64,000 nt of DNA from Thalassobius sp049116315 (GCA_049116315.1 JAGDZD010000022.1:1-64000); one strand, 5' to 3'; shown: positions 8,477 to 17,340, numbered from the stretch's first letter. Numbers and translations: made by a program. Notes: generated by a model from the letters alone, not told the origin.

Positions 8477-9730
8477 TTATTGCTGGGGTTCGTACCAGCT
8501 GGCCAAACCGGCCTGCAGGCGTTTGCCAGCATCTTCTGGGCTTTCAGCGCCTTTGATCACGGCCACGGACGCATTCCATGTGTCGTTTTCCAGGTTTGGC
8601 GTGCCACGCGACAGGATCTGGTAGGTGGAGCGGATCGAGCTTTCACACTCACCACGCCAAGAGATGAATTCCTGTGCCAGCGGATCGTTCAGCTCTACAG
8701 CCGCGTTTGACAATGGGAAGAACCCAGGCAATGCGTTGGCATAAAGCGTTGCGAACTCAGCTGATCCAACCCAGTTCAAGAAGGTTTTTGCCGCTTCTGG
8801 ATGGGCGGTTTTGGCGTTCATGCCAATGCCGATATCGGTGTGATCCGAGATATAGCACGTGTCACCAGATGCCGCGACGGGTGGGTAAAACGCGCCCATT
8901 TCGAAATCGACAAGGTTGTTAAAGCCCGACACTTCCCAAGATCCGGCTGGATAGATTGCCGCCCGACCAAGGGTAAAGATGTTCTGGCTGTCTGGATACG
9001 TCTGGGCTTCGAAGCCATCCCCCAGATAGTCACCCCATTTTGCCAATTGACGGAAAGGCGCAATCCACGCTTCGTCTGTCAGCTTTTGCTCACCCGACAG
9101 CAGCGCCAAACGGCCCTCTTCACCTTTCCAATAGTTTGGACCGATGTTGTTATAGCCCATTGTGGCGGCTTCCCACTGGTCGTTGGTGCCCATCGCCATT
9201 GGGATGTAGGACCCGTCCTCTTTGAACTTATCCAACGCGGCAAAGAACTCTGCTTCGGTTGTGGGCACGTCAACACCCACTTCGGCAAAGGCGTCTTTGT
9301 TATAGATAAAGCCGTGGATCACCGAGGCCATTGGCACGCAGAACTGAACCGCTGCGTCGTCGGTGCTCCAGCCTGATTTTGCCACAGGTGAAAAGTTGTT
9401 CATGCCGTCGATGTTGGTGATATCCGCCAGATGGCCCGCTTCGTACAACGCCAGCGACGTGTCGAAAGGACGGCAAGTGATGATGTCGCCCGCAGAGCCA
9501 GCCGCCAGCTTAGAGTTCAGCACCGCATTGTATTCAGCAGGGGCAGACGGGGTGAATTTGACTTTGATGCCGGGATTTTCTGCTTCGAAGGCCGGAATGA
9601 TGTCGTTCTGCCAGATGGCCAGATCGTCATTGCGCCAGCTCTCGATGATCAGAGTGGCATCCTCTGCAACCGCCGAACCGGCAAGCATGGTCGAGGTCAA
9701 AAGCGCCCCTACAGCTGTAAATCGTGTCAT
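8477..9730 (-). CDS. Sugar ABC transporter substrate-binding protein
   Basis: 417 residues of the family 1 extracellular solute-binding proteins. The signal peptide is MTRFTAVGALLTSTMLAGSA with cleavage likely after AVAE or nearby. The mature start DATLIIESWRNDDLAIWQND is typical of CUT1 binding proteins. GGGAG lies 7 bases before the ATG, one base after the murQ stop. The murQ linkage suggests it binds MurNAc, anhydro-MurNAc, GlcNAc or a short chain of these (inference). Confidence 0.92.
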   Translation of the reverse strand: MTRFTAVGALLTSTMLAGSAVAEDATLIIESWRNDDLAIWQNDIIPAFEAENPGIKVKFTPSAPAEYNAVLNSKLAAGSAGDIITCRPFDTSLALYEAGHLADITNIDGMNNFSPVAKSGWSTDDAAVQFCVPMASVIHGFIYNKDAFAEVGVDVPTTEAEFFAALDKFKEDGSYIPMAMGTNDQWEAATMGYNNIGPNYWKGEEGRLALLSGEQKLTDEAWIAPFRQLAKWGDYLGDGFEAQTYPDSQNIFTLGRAAIYPAGSWEVSGFNNLVDFEMGAFYPPVAASGDTCYISDHTDIGIGMNAKTAHPEAAKTFLNWVGSAEFATLYANALPGFFPLSNAAVELNDPLAQEFISWRGECESSIRSTYQILSRGTPNLENDTWNASVAVIKGAESPEDAGKRLQAGLASWYEPQQ

Positions 9731-9731
9731 G

Positions 9732-10631
9732 TCATTCTCCCATTTGTGTTTGATTGGTCTTTGTGTGGTGCAAGCAGGGTCCCAAATGTCCTGCGTGCTG
9801 CACCAATAGGTCTTGGGCCGTTTGCGGCTCTTGTCCGGCAGCGATCAAAATGGCCAATTTCACACGCCCATCCGCTGCCTTTAGCGCGCTTTGCGCTTGT
9901 GCGTCTGAAACCCCAGTTAGGGTTTGAACGATTGTCGCGGCCCGGGCGCGCAATTTGATGTTGTCTGCGATCAGATTGACCATCATGCCGCCATAAACAT
10001 GGCCGAGCTGCACCCCCATCACAGAGGACATCACGTTCAGCGCCGCTTTTTGGGCGGTGCCCGCAGCCAATCGTGTCGATCCGGCGATCACTTCGGCGGG
10101 GGTTTGCAAACAGATCGCAACCTCAGCCATTTGCAACAACGGGGTGTCCGGATTGTTGGCAATCGCCACCACCTTTGCCCCCTGCGCCTGTGCGCGTTCC
10201 GCCATGGCCAGCGCATAGGGCGTGGTGCCACTGGCGCTCAGCACAATGGCGACGTCATTCGCGGAACACGTCAAGGCCTGCGCTTCGGCAGTGGCGTCTT
10301 CTGTGTCACCGGGCATCTCTCCTGTGACAGGCACGCCGCCAGCCATATGAATTTGCAACTGTGTCGTCGGAATCCCAAAGGTTCCGGTCAACTCAGAACA
10401 ATCCGCCAGCGCCATCAATCCAGAGCTGCCAGCTGCGGCATAGATCAAAGTGCCGCCCGAGCGCACTGCTTGCGTCATCAAGGAAGCAGCCCGCGTCAGG
10501 TCATCCGACGCAGCCCGCACCGCAGCGATCGCCTGATCTTGCCCGCCAAGCAGCAGGTCAACAGCGCGATCAGCTGGCACAGCATCTATATCGGCGTGCA
10601 GAGATGGCATTTCGGTCAGCGGCAGCGTCAT
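9732..10631 (-). CDS. murQ: N-acetylmuramic acid 6-phosphate etherase (MurQ-type)
   Basis: 299 residues, about the size of E. coli MurQ. MurQ removes D-lactate from MurNAc-6-P to leave GlcNAc-6-P. The family opening TEMPSLHADIDAVPADRAVD, the phosphosugar loop with DCSELTGTFG (catalytic Glu kept) and the second acidic motif GDTEDATAEA are present, as is the SIS-domain segment VAIVLSASGTTPYALAM. It differs from the usual family motif (GTSGRLGVLDASE) in the first loop: GSSGLMALADCSE, so the Arg is lost. AAGGGA lies 7 bases before the ATG at 10631. It is the first gene of the transporter operon and divergent from the kinase gene. Confidence 0.85.
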   Translation of the reverse strand: MTLPLTEMPSLHADIDAVPADRAVDLLLGGQDQAIAAVRAASDDLTRAASLMTQAVRSGGTLIYAAAGSSGLMALADCSELTGTFGIPTTQLQIHMAGGVPVTGEMPGDTEDATAEAQALTCSANDVAIVLSASGTTPYALAMAERAQAQGAKVVAIANNPDTPLLQMAEVAICLQTPAEVIAGSTRLAAGTAQKAALNVMSSVMGVQLGHVYGGMMVNLIADNIKLRARAATIVQTLTGVSDAQAQSALKAADGRVKLAILIAAGQEPQTAQDLLVQHAGHLGPCLHHTKTNQTQMGE

Positions 10632-10648
10632 GTGATTCCCTTCCATTG

Positions 10649-10672
10649 CCAATACCATACCTTTTCAATACC
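10649..10672 (-). promoter_or_regulatory. Candidate GntR operator upstream of murQ
   Basis: On the minus strand GGTATTGAA (10672-10664) and GGTATTG (10655-10649) occur within 24 bases. The same GGTATTGAA word, in opposite orientation, abuts the kinase start at 10769-10777. Likely bound by the GntR/UTRA regulator of this locus (inference). Confidence 0.5.
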
Positions 10673-10757
10673 TCTTGTCTACATTTTATTTTCAAGACCG
10701 TCATTTCCCCAAAAAACAGGACCAATGTCGCAAGTTGGCTCTTTTATTCTGCGCAAA

Positions 10758-10777
10758 GGTATTCTATAGGTATTGAA
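10758..10777 (+). promoter_or_regulatory. Candidate GntR operator upstream of the sugar kinase
   Basis: GGTATTC and GGTATTGAA form a direct repeat with an 11-base period, ending on the first base of the kinase ATG. Binding here would cover the translation start region and the promoter's downstream edge. Confidence 0.5.
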
Positions 10778-11673
10778 TGACCGGATCTGACACAACACTC
10801 CTGATGGGCATTGATGGCGGCGGCACTGGATGCCGTGCAGCAATCAGCGACGCCAACGGCACCCTCCTTGCCGAAGCCAAGGGCGGGCGAGCAAACGCCT
10901 CAACGGATTTCTACCTTGCCACTCAGAGCGTTATCGATGTTGCGACCCAAGCCCTGACAGCCGCCAAAATAGAAGGCGCACAGCTGTCGCGCATCACCGC
11001 TCATGTCGGGCTGGCCGGGATTATGACGCAGCAAGCGGCGGACCGCATGCGGCGCGCCCTGCCCTTTGATCACTGCGTTGTCACTGATGATCGCACCACC
11101 GCCTTAGTGGGCGCCTTGGGCACAGGGGATGGTTTTTTGGCCTCTATCGGGACGGGCACCATCATGGGCGCGCATCAATCAGACGCCTATCACTTTATTG
11201 GCGGCTGGGGTTTTCATCTTGCGGACCAAGCCTCTGGCGCTTGGCTTGGGCAAAACGCATTGCGCCATGTGCTGCTGTGCGTGGACGGGCTACAGCCTGC
11301 AAGCGCCATGACCGATGCCCTGCTGACCCAATTTGGCGACGACCCCAATCAAATCGTGCATTTCTCCATGAACGCCAAACCTGGTGACTACGGCAAATTT
11401 GCACCTTTGGTGGTGAACTTGGCCAAAGAGCAGGATCCTTTGGCGCTGGAGCTGATGCACCGCGGCGCGGCCTATCTGACCAAGGGGCTGAAAACCTTGG
11501 GGTACGAAAGCGGCGCCGCGCTGTGCCTGACCGGGGGCGTCGGGCCACATTACCGGCCCTATCTGCCCAATGACATGACTACGCATGTGGTGCAGCCCAA
11601 GCAATCTTCGGTATACGGCGCGCTTGAACTGGCCCGCAGTGCCGCCCACAGCTTAAGCCGAGGTAACGTATGA
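10777..11673 (+). CDS. BadF/BadG/BcrA/BcrD-type amino-sugar kinase (NagK/MurK-like)
   Basis: 298 residues of the ASKHA ATPase fold. Phosphate-1 loop is GIDGGGTGCRAAI (near residue 11), phosphate-2 loop ASIGTGTIMG, and adenosine motif LTGGVG near 250. Members of this family include human NAGK-like GlcNAc kinases and Clostridium MurK, which phosphorylates both MurNAc and GlcNAc at O6. Being paired with murQ and nagA, it most likely supplies MurNAc-6-P and/or GlcNAc-6-P after ABC import, which unlike a PTS delivers unphosphorylated sugar. The start uses a weak TAGG site. The stop overlaps the next ATG (ATGA). Confidence 0.85.
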   Translation: MTGSDTTLLMGIDGGGTGCRAAISDANGTLLAEAKGGRANASTDFYLATQSVIDVATQALTAAKIEGAQLSRITAHVGLAGIMTQQAADRMRRALPFDHCVVTDDRTTALVGALGTGDGFLASIGTGTIMGAHQSDAYHFIGGWGFHLADQASGAWLGQNALRHVLLCVDGLQPASAMTDALLTQFGDDPNQIVHFSMNAKPGDYGKFAPLVVNLAKEQDPLALELMHRGAAYLTKGLKTLGYESGAALCLTGGVGPHYRPYLPNDMTTHVVQPKQSSVYGALELARSAAHSLSRGNV

Positions 11674-12428
11674 GCTTCGCTGACTTTCTAGATCCCAACG
11701 CATGGCTGTTGCCCGATGGCGGCCCCCGCTATGTCCAGCTGCGAAAACGCCTGTCCGACGGTGTCGAAGATGGCACGCTTTTGCCGGGCTCTTCGCTGCC
11801 ACCCGAACGCGAAATAGCCACCATCACCAACCTGTCCCGCGTCACCGTGCGCAAGGCTATCCAATCGCTGGCCGAAGATGGGATCATTGTTCAAAAGCAA
11901 GGGTCGGGCTCGTTTGTTGCGATGAATGCCCCGCTGATCGAACAGTCCCTGTCGCGATTGACTTCTTTTTCCGAAGATATGTCCCGACGCGGCATGGTTT
12001 CAGCCAGCCGCTGGATCGAACGCGGGCAATTTATGCCCTCACCGGACGAAACCGTGGCCCTCGCCTTGTCTCCGGATGATTCAGTTTCTCGCATCGCGCG
12101 ACTGCGCACTGCGGATGGCAAACCTATGGCGATTGAGCGCGCCTCTTTGCCCACCGACATCCTACCCAACCCGTTGCTGGTTGAAGTGTCGCTCTATGAA
12201 GTGCTGGAGGCCTCGGGCTTTGGCCCTGTGCGCGCTTTGCAAAAGATCTCGGCGATCAACCTTGGCCCGGCAGACGCCCGCCTGCTGGAAGTTGAAGAAG
12301 GGGAAGCCGGACTTCGGATCGAGCGCACCTCTTATCTTGCTGACGGGCGCGTCGCTGAATTCACCCAATCGATCTATCGCGGAGATGCCTACAACTTTGT
12401 GGCTGAACTCCGACTTTCGAAGGAATAA
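11670..12428 (+). CDS. GntR family regulator with UTRA domain (NagR/HutC type)
   Basis: 252 residues. A winged helix-turn-helix at about 20-85 (PPEREIATITNLSRVTVRKAI) is followed by a UTRA effector domain (about 105-245). UTRA proteins such as NagR/DasR/YvoA respond to GlcN-6-P or GlcNAc-6-P. It sits inside the operon between kinase and SIS genes, so autoregulation together with the divergent murQ operon through the GGTATTGAA sites is likely (inference). Confidence 0.88.
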   Translation: MSFADFLDPNAWLLPDGGPRYVQLRKRLSDGVEDGTLLPGSSLPPEREIATITNLSRVTVRKAIQSLAEDGIIVQKQGSGSFVAMNAPLIEQSLSRLTSFSEDMSRRGMVSASRWIERGQFMPSPDETVALALSPDDSVSRIARLRTADGKPMAIERASLPTDILPNPLLVEVSLYEVLEASGFGPVRALQKISAINLGPADARLLEVEEGEAGLRIERTSYLADGRVAEFTQSIYRGDAYNFVAELRLSKE

Positions 12429-12435
12429 CCCTCCC

Positions 12436-13470
12436 ATGACGAACCCTGTTGAAACTCAGATGCGCCGCGAAGTGCAAGAGATCCCGGATGCCGTGGAGCG
12501 CTTGCTGACCAACCGTGCCGCCGACGTGCGCCGCGCGGCAGAGGCCCTGCGCGAAGTCAATCCCGCCTATATGATCAGCGTCGCCCGCGGCTCATCCGAC
12601 CATGTGGCCACCTATCTGAAATACGCATCCGAATTGTTGAGCGGCACACCTATTGCCTCGGTTGGGCCATCTATTGCTTCGGTGTACCAACGCAAGTTGA
12701 ACGTCGCAGGGGCGGCGTGCTTGTCGGTCTCCCAATCTGGCAAAAGCCCAGACATTGTTGAAATGACGCGCATGGCCCAAACCAGCGGTGCCTTGAGCAT
12801 CGCGATGACCAATGACGCCGCCTCGCCTTTGGCACAAGTCAGCGATCACACGCTGTTTCTGGACGCCGGCCCCGAACTCAGCGTTGCGGCCACCAAAACC
12901 TTTGTGAACTCTGCGGTTGTGGGTCTTTGGCTGCTGGCAGAGCTAGCGCAGGACGATGACATTCGCAAATCCATTTTCTCCCTGCCAGAGCAGTTGCGAC
13001 AGGCCGTCCAAGAAAGCTGGCCCGAAGCCCGCGCGGCACTGGGCGACCGGAACTCGATCTTTTGCTTGGGGCGCGGCCCTTCTTATGCGATTTCGAACGA
13101 AGCAGCGCTTAAGTTCAAAGAGACGTGCCAAATCCACGCCGAATCCTATTCCTCGGCTGAGGTTCTGCATGGTCCGGTCTCGATCGTCGATGGCGGTTTT
13201 CCTGTGATGGCTTTGGCCTCAGGGGATATGGCAGAGGGCGCATTGGCCGGTGTGGCGGATGAAATTGCGGCCAAAGGAGCGCAAGTTTTTGCCACCAGCG
13301 CAAAGGTTCAAACCGCCAACACTTTGCCCGTTGTGCGCACCCAGCATCCTTTGACAGATCCGATCACTCTGATCGCCAGCTTCTACTCGATGGTCGAGCA
13401 AGTTGCCGCCTCTCGTGGGATCAATCCCGACGCGCCACGCCACCTCAAGAAAGTGACCGAAACGATATGA
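12436..13470 (+). CDS. Double-SIS domain protein, predicted glucosamine-6-phosphate deaminase (NagB-II/AgaS type)
   Basis: 344 residues with two SIS domains (about 35-165 and 190-330): VARGSSDHVATYLKY, SVSQSGKSPDIVEM, GRGPSYAISNEAALKFKE. It looks like the isomerase half of GlmS without the glutamine amidotransferase half. In sugar-catabolic loci such proteins (NagB-II) deaminate GlcN-6-P to fructose-6-P and ammonia. The ATG at 12436 lies 7 bases after the GntR stop; a longer upstream frame is a shadow. The ATGA overlap with nagA argues for the catabolic role. Confidence 0.85.
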   Translation: MTNPVETQMRREVQEIPDAVERLLTNRAADVRRAAEALREVNPAYMISVARGSSDHVATYLKYASELLSGTPIASVGPSIASVYQRKLNVAGAACLSVSQSGKSPDIVEMTRMAQTSGALSIAMTNDAASPLAQVSDHTLFLDAGPELSVAATKTFVNSAVVGLWLLAELAQDDDIRKSIFSLPEQLRQAVQESWPEARAALGDRNSIFCLGRGPSYAISNEAALKFKETCQIHAESYSSAEVLHGPVSIVDGGFPVMALASGDMAEGALAGVADEIAAKGAQVFATSAKVQTANTLPVVRTQHPLTDPITLIASFYSMVEQVAASRGINPDAPRHLKKVTETI

Positions 13471-14609
13471 GCCATCCAGTGAAAGCTTTTTGCGGTGCTG
13501 CGTTTCACGACGGGACCGCCTTGTATGCGGGCCGCGCACTCTTGACGTTTTCAGATGGGCGCGCAACCCTTGTGACGCCGGATGAAATTCCAGCAGATAC
13601 GCCACGCCAAATGCTGGACGGCGGCACCCTAATGCCGGGCTTTGTCGACCTTCAGGTGAATGGTGGTGGCGGCGTAATGTTCAATGACGCCCAGACCGTA
13701 GAAACGTTGGGGCGCATCGCCAAGGCGCACGCGGGCATTGGCACAGCGGGATTGCTGCCCACGTTAATCACCGACACGCCCCAGCACACCGCCAACGCCA
13801 TTCAAGCCGTCGAAGACGCAATTGCCGCCAAAACCCCCGGCATCATCGGCATCCATCTTGAAGGGCCGCATTTGTCGGTCGCCCGCAAAGGGGCGCATGA
13901 TCCCAACCTGATCCGCCCCATCACTGATACCGATATGCAAGTCTTGCTGGGCGCTGCAGAGCGCCTGCCGAACGTCATGTTGACGCTTGCCCCCGAAAAC
14001 GCCAGCAACCAACAGATCCGGCGTCTGGCCGAAGCCGGCATTATCATTTCGCTCGGTCACACAGATGCAGACTACGACACCTGTATGGCAGCCTTTGACG
14101 CTGGTGCGCGCTGTGTCACCCATCTGTTCAATGCCATGAGCCAACTGGGCAACCGTGAACCCGGTCTTGTCGGCGCTGCGCTGGCCCATGGTGAGGTTTA
14201 TGCAGGGCTGATCGCCGATGGCATCCATGTCCACCCCGCCAGCATGCGCGCTGCGCTTGCCGGGAAAACCGGGGCCGATCGTCTGTTCTTGGTCACCGAT
14301 GCGATGGCCACCGCGGGATCCTCAGTCACCAAGTTCCACCTCAACGGCCGCGAAGTTTTGCGCCAAGATGCCCGCCTGACCCTAGGGGATGGCACTTTGG
14401 CCGGCGCGGATCTGGAACTGTGTCGCAGCATTGATGTCTTGGTCAATCAGGTGGGCATCCCCGCCGAAGACGCCATCCGCCGCGCCACCTCTGTCCCTGC
14501 CAGCCTGCTGCGGGATGATTTTGGCTTGGGCCGCTTTAATGATCGCAGTGACACTCTGATCTATGCGAGCGCGGATTGGCGCGATGTGACACCGCTTAGC
14601 GCACTCTGA
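13467..14609 (+). CDS. nagA: N-acetylglucosamine-6-phosphate deacetylase
   Basis: 380 residues of the amidohydrolase TIM-barrel superfamily, usual NagA length. Metal and catalytic motifs are GFVDLQVNGGGG, HLEGPHL, SLGHTDADYD, CVTHLFNAM and the catalytic Asp in LVTDAMA. It converts GlcNAc-6-P to GlcN-6-P plus acetate, linking MurQ to the SIS deaminase. Last gene of the plus-strand operon. Confidence 0.95.
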   Translation: MSHPVKAFCGAAFHDGTALYAGRALLTFSDGRATLVTPDEIPADTPRQMLDGGTLMPGFVDLQVNGGGGVMFNDAQTVETLGRIAKAHAGIGTAGLLPTLITDTPQHTANAIQAVEDAIAAKTPGIIGIHLEGPHLSVARKGAHDPNLIRPITDTDMQVLLGAAERLPNVMLTLAPENASNQQIRRLAEAGIIISLGHTDADYDTCMAAFDAGARCVTHLFNAMSQLGNREPGLVGAALAHGEVYAGLIADGIHVHPASMRAALAGKTGADRLFLVTDAMATAGSSVTKFHLNGREVLRQDARLTLGDGTLAGADLELCRSIDVLVNQVGIPAEDAIRRATSVPASLLRDDFGLGRFNDRSDTLIYASADWRDVTPLSAL

Positions 14610-14828
14610 TCCGCCAAAGAGGCACCGCAATCGAATGGCCTCCGGCAGCGCCTGTTCAGCCTCAGCGCCTTGCCAACCGATACTAGGCCGCCCGAACCGC
14701 CGCAGCACAATCAGCAGCAACACCCCCCTACCCTATAGGTTCGCGCGCGCTGTTTAAAGATCACCCCGTTTCACTGCGGGGCTGAACCGGCTAAGGTGCG
14801 CCCGACCCCGATTGCAAAGAGGCAGCCC

Positions 14829-15545
14829 ATGGCTCAGTTCCAAGAAATCCGCCGACACGGGCATCTGCCCGATCTGATTGCCGGCCAGATCTTGCAGCAA
14901 GTGACCGATGGCGAGTTGCAACCCGGCGACCCGCTGCCCACGGAAACCGCTTTGGCGGAAATCTTTGGAGTCAGTCGCAATGTTGTGCGCGAAGCCATCG
15001 CGCGCCTGCGGTCTGATGGGGTTATTGAAACCAAACAGGGGCGCGGGGCGGTGGTCCAACCGCTGTCCGAGCGCGCGACGTTTCGCATTGATATTGCCAG
15101 CCTTGGCGATCAAGACAATTTGGCGTCGCTGTTTGAATTGCGTGGCTTGTTGGAGATAGACGCAGCGGGCCTGGCCGCCTTGCGCCGCAATGATGCAGAT
15201 GTCGCCGAGCTTGGAGCCGCCATTGATATCATGCGTGGATCGCAAGATTTTGACGACCAGCGCCTTGAGGCTGACGCAAGATTTCACCGCCGCATCGGCC
15301 TGGCCACGGGCAACGGGTATCTGGCCACAATAATCGACTATATTTCGTCTCGACTGGTCGACACCACACGCGCCACCGGCGAGGTCTATGCCAAGTCCGA
15401 CCTGATGGATGTCACCATTCGCGAACACAGCAATATTCTAGACGCTATCCGTGCACAGGACGTTCAGGCCGCTCGCTTGGCGATGGCCACCCATATTCGG
15501 GGCGCTGCGGCCCGCTTGGCTGTGGATCTTCCTGACACAGAGTGA
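14829..15545 (+). CDS. GntR family regulator with FCD domain (FadR/UxuR type)
   Basis: 238 residues. Winged HTH at about 10-75 (LPTETALAEIFGVSRNVVREAI) and an all-helical FCD domain (about 95-235) with the metal-binding His pattern ADARFHRRI and H-rich C-terminal helix. AAAGAGG at 6 bases supports 14829 over an in-frame start 33 bases upstream. FCD regulators usually sense carboxylates or sugar acids. It lies alone, 2.5-4 kb from the sugar-acid genes, and is a candidate for their regulator (inference). Confidence 0.85.
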   Translation: MAQFQEIRRHGHLPDLIAGQILQQVTDGELQPGDPLPTETALAEIFGVSRNVVREAIARLRSDGVIETKQGRGAVVQPLSERATFRIDIASLGDQDNLASLFELRGLLEIDAAGLAALRRNDADVAELGAAIDIMRGSQDFDDQRLEADARFHRRIGLATGNGYLATIIDYISSRLVDTTRATGEVYAKSDLMDVTIREHSNILDAIRAQDVQAARLAMATHIRGAAARLAVDLPDTE

Positions 15546-15614
15546 TGCCGCGACACTGTGCACGACACCCGTACCATGCTTGCTTGACCCAAAGAGCCCG
15601 TTGCTATTGCGGCG

Positions 15615-16232
15615 TCACTTAGAGGCAATCCAGAGCGCGGCCCCACCCAAGGCGGTGGCGGAGACCCGGTTGAATTTGGCAATAGAGCGTGCGTTGCTAA
15701 GCGCCCGACGCGCCCGAGCGGCCGCCAAGACATAGACGCTAAATACACTTCCAAGCACGATCACCACAACAATTGCCAAGGGAAAGGTCGCCGCCCATGT
15801 CAGCGCATCGGTGTGAATGATGCTGGGCAAGAGCGCGAGATAGAACAAAGCCGCCTTTGGGTTGCCCATCGTGATCGACACCCCCGCTAAAAGACGCGAC
15901 ACCCAGCCTTGGATCGGCTGATCCGCCACCGCCGTAAGGCTCGCGGGGTTTGAACGCCACATCTTGACCGCCAAATAGCTCAGATAGGCGACACCGCCCC
16001 ATTTGATCACTGAGAACACCACCGGGACATTCTGCGCGAGCAAAGCCAAGCCACTAAGCGACAACATCAACCAGACCAAGTCCCCAATGATGATCCCCAC
16101 GCACAACCAGATCACACGCCGTGCACCCCCGGCCAACACCGTGGCCACAACCGCAGCAATGCCGGGGCCGGGCGAAAAGGCCGCAACAGAAAACGCGCCC
16201 ACAAACACCCAAAAATCCCATTCAAATATCAT
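15615..16232 (-). CDS. LysE/RhtB family exporter
   Basis: 205 residues, about six membrane segments, with the family opening FSPGPGIAAVVATVLAGG and ITMGNPKAALFYLALLP. It probably exports an amino acid or similar small molecule. ATG at 16232 has AAGGG at 8 bases; an in-frame GTG nine bases upstream is too close to that site. It is divergent from an EamA transporter gene. Confidence 0.88.
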   Translation of the reverse strand: MIFEWDFWVFVGAFSVAAFSPGPGIAAVVATVLAGGARRVIWLCVGIIIGDLVWLMLSLSGLALLAQNVPVVFSVIKWGGVAYLSYLAVKMWRSNPASLTAVADQPIQGWVSRLLAGVSITMGNPKAALFYLALLPSIIHTDALTWAATFPLAIVVVIVLGSVFSVYVLAAARARRALSNARSIAKFNRVSATALGGAALWIASK

Positions 16233-16351
16233 GTCACTCACCCTTCTTAACGGCCGCCCATCCTAGCACTTGGACCTGCATTGGCCAAGCCTCAGCAGGG
16301 TGCGCCAAGCGGGCCCGCTGATTGGCGGATATCCTCCAATACTGAACCCGG

Positions 16352-16377
16352 TTGACAACTTGGTAACTTGGTACCAA
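16352..16377 (+). promoter_or_regulatory. Promoter/operator of the EamA gene: TTGACA plus repeated ACTTGGTA and palindrome TTGGTACCAA
   Basis: TTGACA (16352-16357) is followed at once by two head-to-tail ACTTGGTA (16358-16373), the second forming the perfect palindrome TTGGTACCAA (16368-16377). This resembles the core of UxuR/ExuR-type GntR sites (TTGGTATACCAA), shortened by two bases. A weak -10 (CAAATA) would put transcription start close to the ATG at 16387. Confidence 0.4.
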
Positions 16378-16386
16378 ATATCCGGA

Positions 16387-17256
16387 ATGAAGACAATGAA
16401 GGACAATTCGCGTGGCATTGCCTGGGCGCTTCTGGCGGCGCTGCTGTTTGCTGTGGTTGCGGCCATGGCCAAGCTGGCCTTGCGAGACTTTCACATCTTA
16501 CAGATCCTCTTTTTTCGCCAAGCCGTCGTCTTTCTTTGCGCGCTGCCTGCGCTCACCCTTGCGCGCCCCTTTCGCCTGCGCAGCCAACACCTTGGTCTGC
16601 ACTGTGTGCGGTTGATCGCTTCTTTTGTGGCGCTGAGTTGCGGGATCTGGGCAGTGGCCGTCTTGCCCTTGACCACTGCGATAACCCTTTCATTTTCCCA
16701 TGTTTTTCTGGGGGCTCTGTTGGCAATGTGGGTTCTGAAGGAACCCGTCGACTCCCATAGGATCGCCGCTGTCTTGATCGGCTTCACTGGGGTTGTGGTT
16801 GTGATGCGACCCGGGCTTGACCACGCTGTTCTGGCCTATTCCCTTATTCCAATTCTTGGGGCTTTGGGGGCGGCGGTTGCAAAAATATCTGTGCGCAAGC
16901 TGTCGCAGACAGACACAACCGCAACTTTGCTGGTCTATCAATCGCTCTTTGTTGGGCTGCTATCAGGGGTCCCATTGTTTTGGCTGTGGCAGGCACCAAA
17001 TGTGTCCGATGCGCTGTTTCTGAGTCTGATCGGACTGGTGGCCACAGCCGGTCAATGGGCCGGAATCCAAGCGTTGCGCTATGGAGAAGCCAGCGTTGTG
17101 GGTGTCATCGATTACACAAAATTGATCTACGCCGCGGGCATCGGTTACTTGATCTTCGCAGAAACTCCCGACGGGTTCACCCTTGTTGGGGCCGTGGGCA
17201 TTGTCGGTTCGTCACTATATATCTTTGGCCGCGAAGCGCGCAGGCGCGTCAGCTGA
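16387..17256 (+). CDS. EamA/DMT family transporter
   Basis: 289 residues with ten predicted membrane segments in two EamA repeats (about 5-135 and 150-280). The opening is MKTMKDNSRGIAWALLAALLFAV. A second ATG 9 bases on is equally possible; the longer frame upstream runs into the promoter repeats. Such carriers move metabolites or amino acids, usually outward; the substrate is unknown. It is convergent with kdgD. Confidence 0.85.
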   Translation: MKTMKDNSRGIAWALLAALLFAVVAAMAKLALRDFHILQILFFRQAVVFLCALPALTLARPFRLRSQHLGLHCVRLIASFVALSCGIWAVAVLPLTTAITLSFSHVFLGALLAMWVLKEPVDSHRIAAVLIGFTGVVVVMRPGLDHAVLAYSLIPILGALGAAVAKISVRKLSQTDTTATLLVYQSLFVGLLSGVPLFWLWQAPNVSDALFLSLIGLVATAGQWAGIQALRYGEASVVGVIDYTKLIYAAGIGYLIFAETPDGFTLVGAVGIVGSSLYIFGREARRRVS

Positions 17257-17258
17257 TC

Positions 17259-17276
17259 ATGTCGTCCCCACGACAT
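17259..17276. terminator. Short hairpin between convergent EamA and kdgD genes
   Basis: ATGTCGT-CCCC-ACGACAT is a perfect 7-bp stem beginning 2 bases past the EamA stop. There is no T-run, so it is a weak or factor-assisted terminator at best. Confidence 0.35.
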
Positions 17277-17340
17277 ATCGGTCCCCAGCCCATGCAGATC
17301 TGCGCACAGGCTGGGACCAGCCTCTATCTCAACAGGTCAC

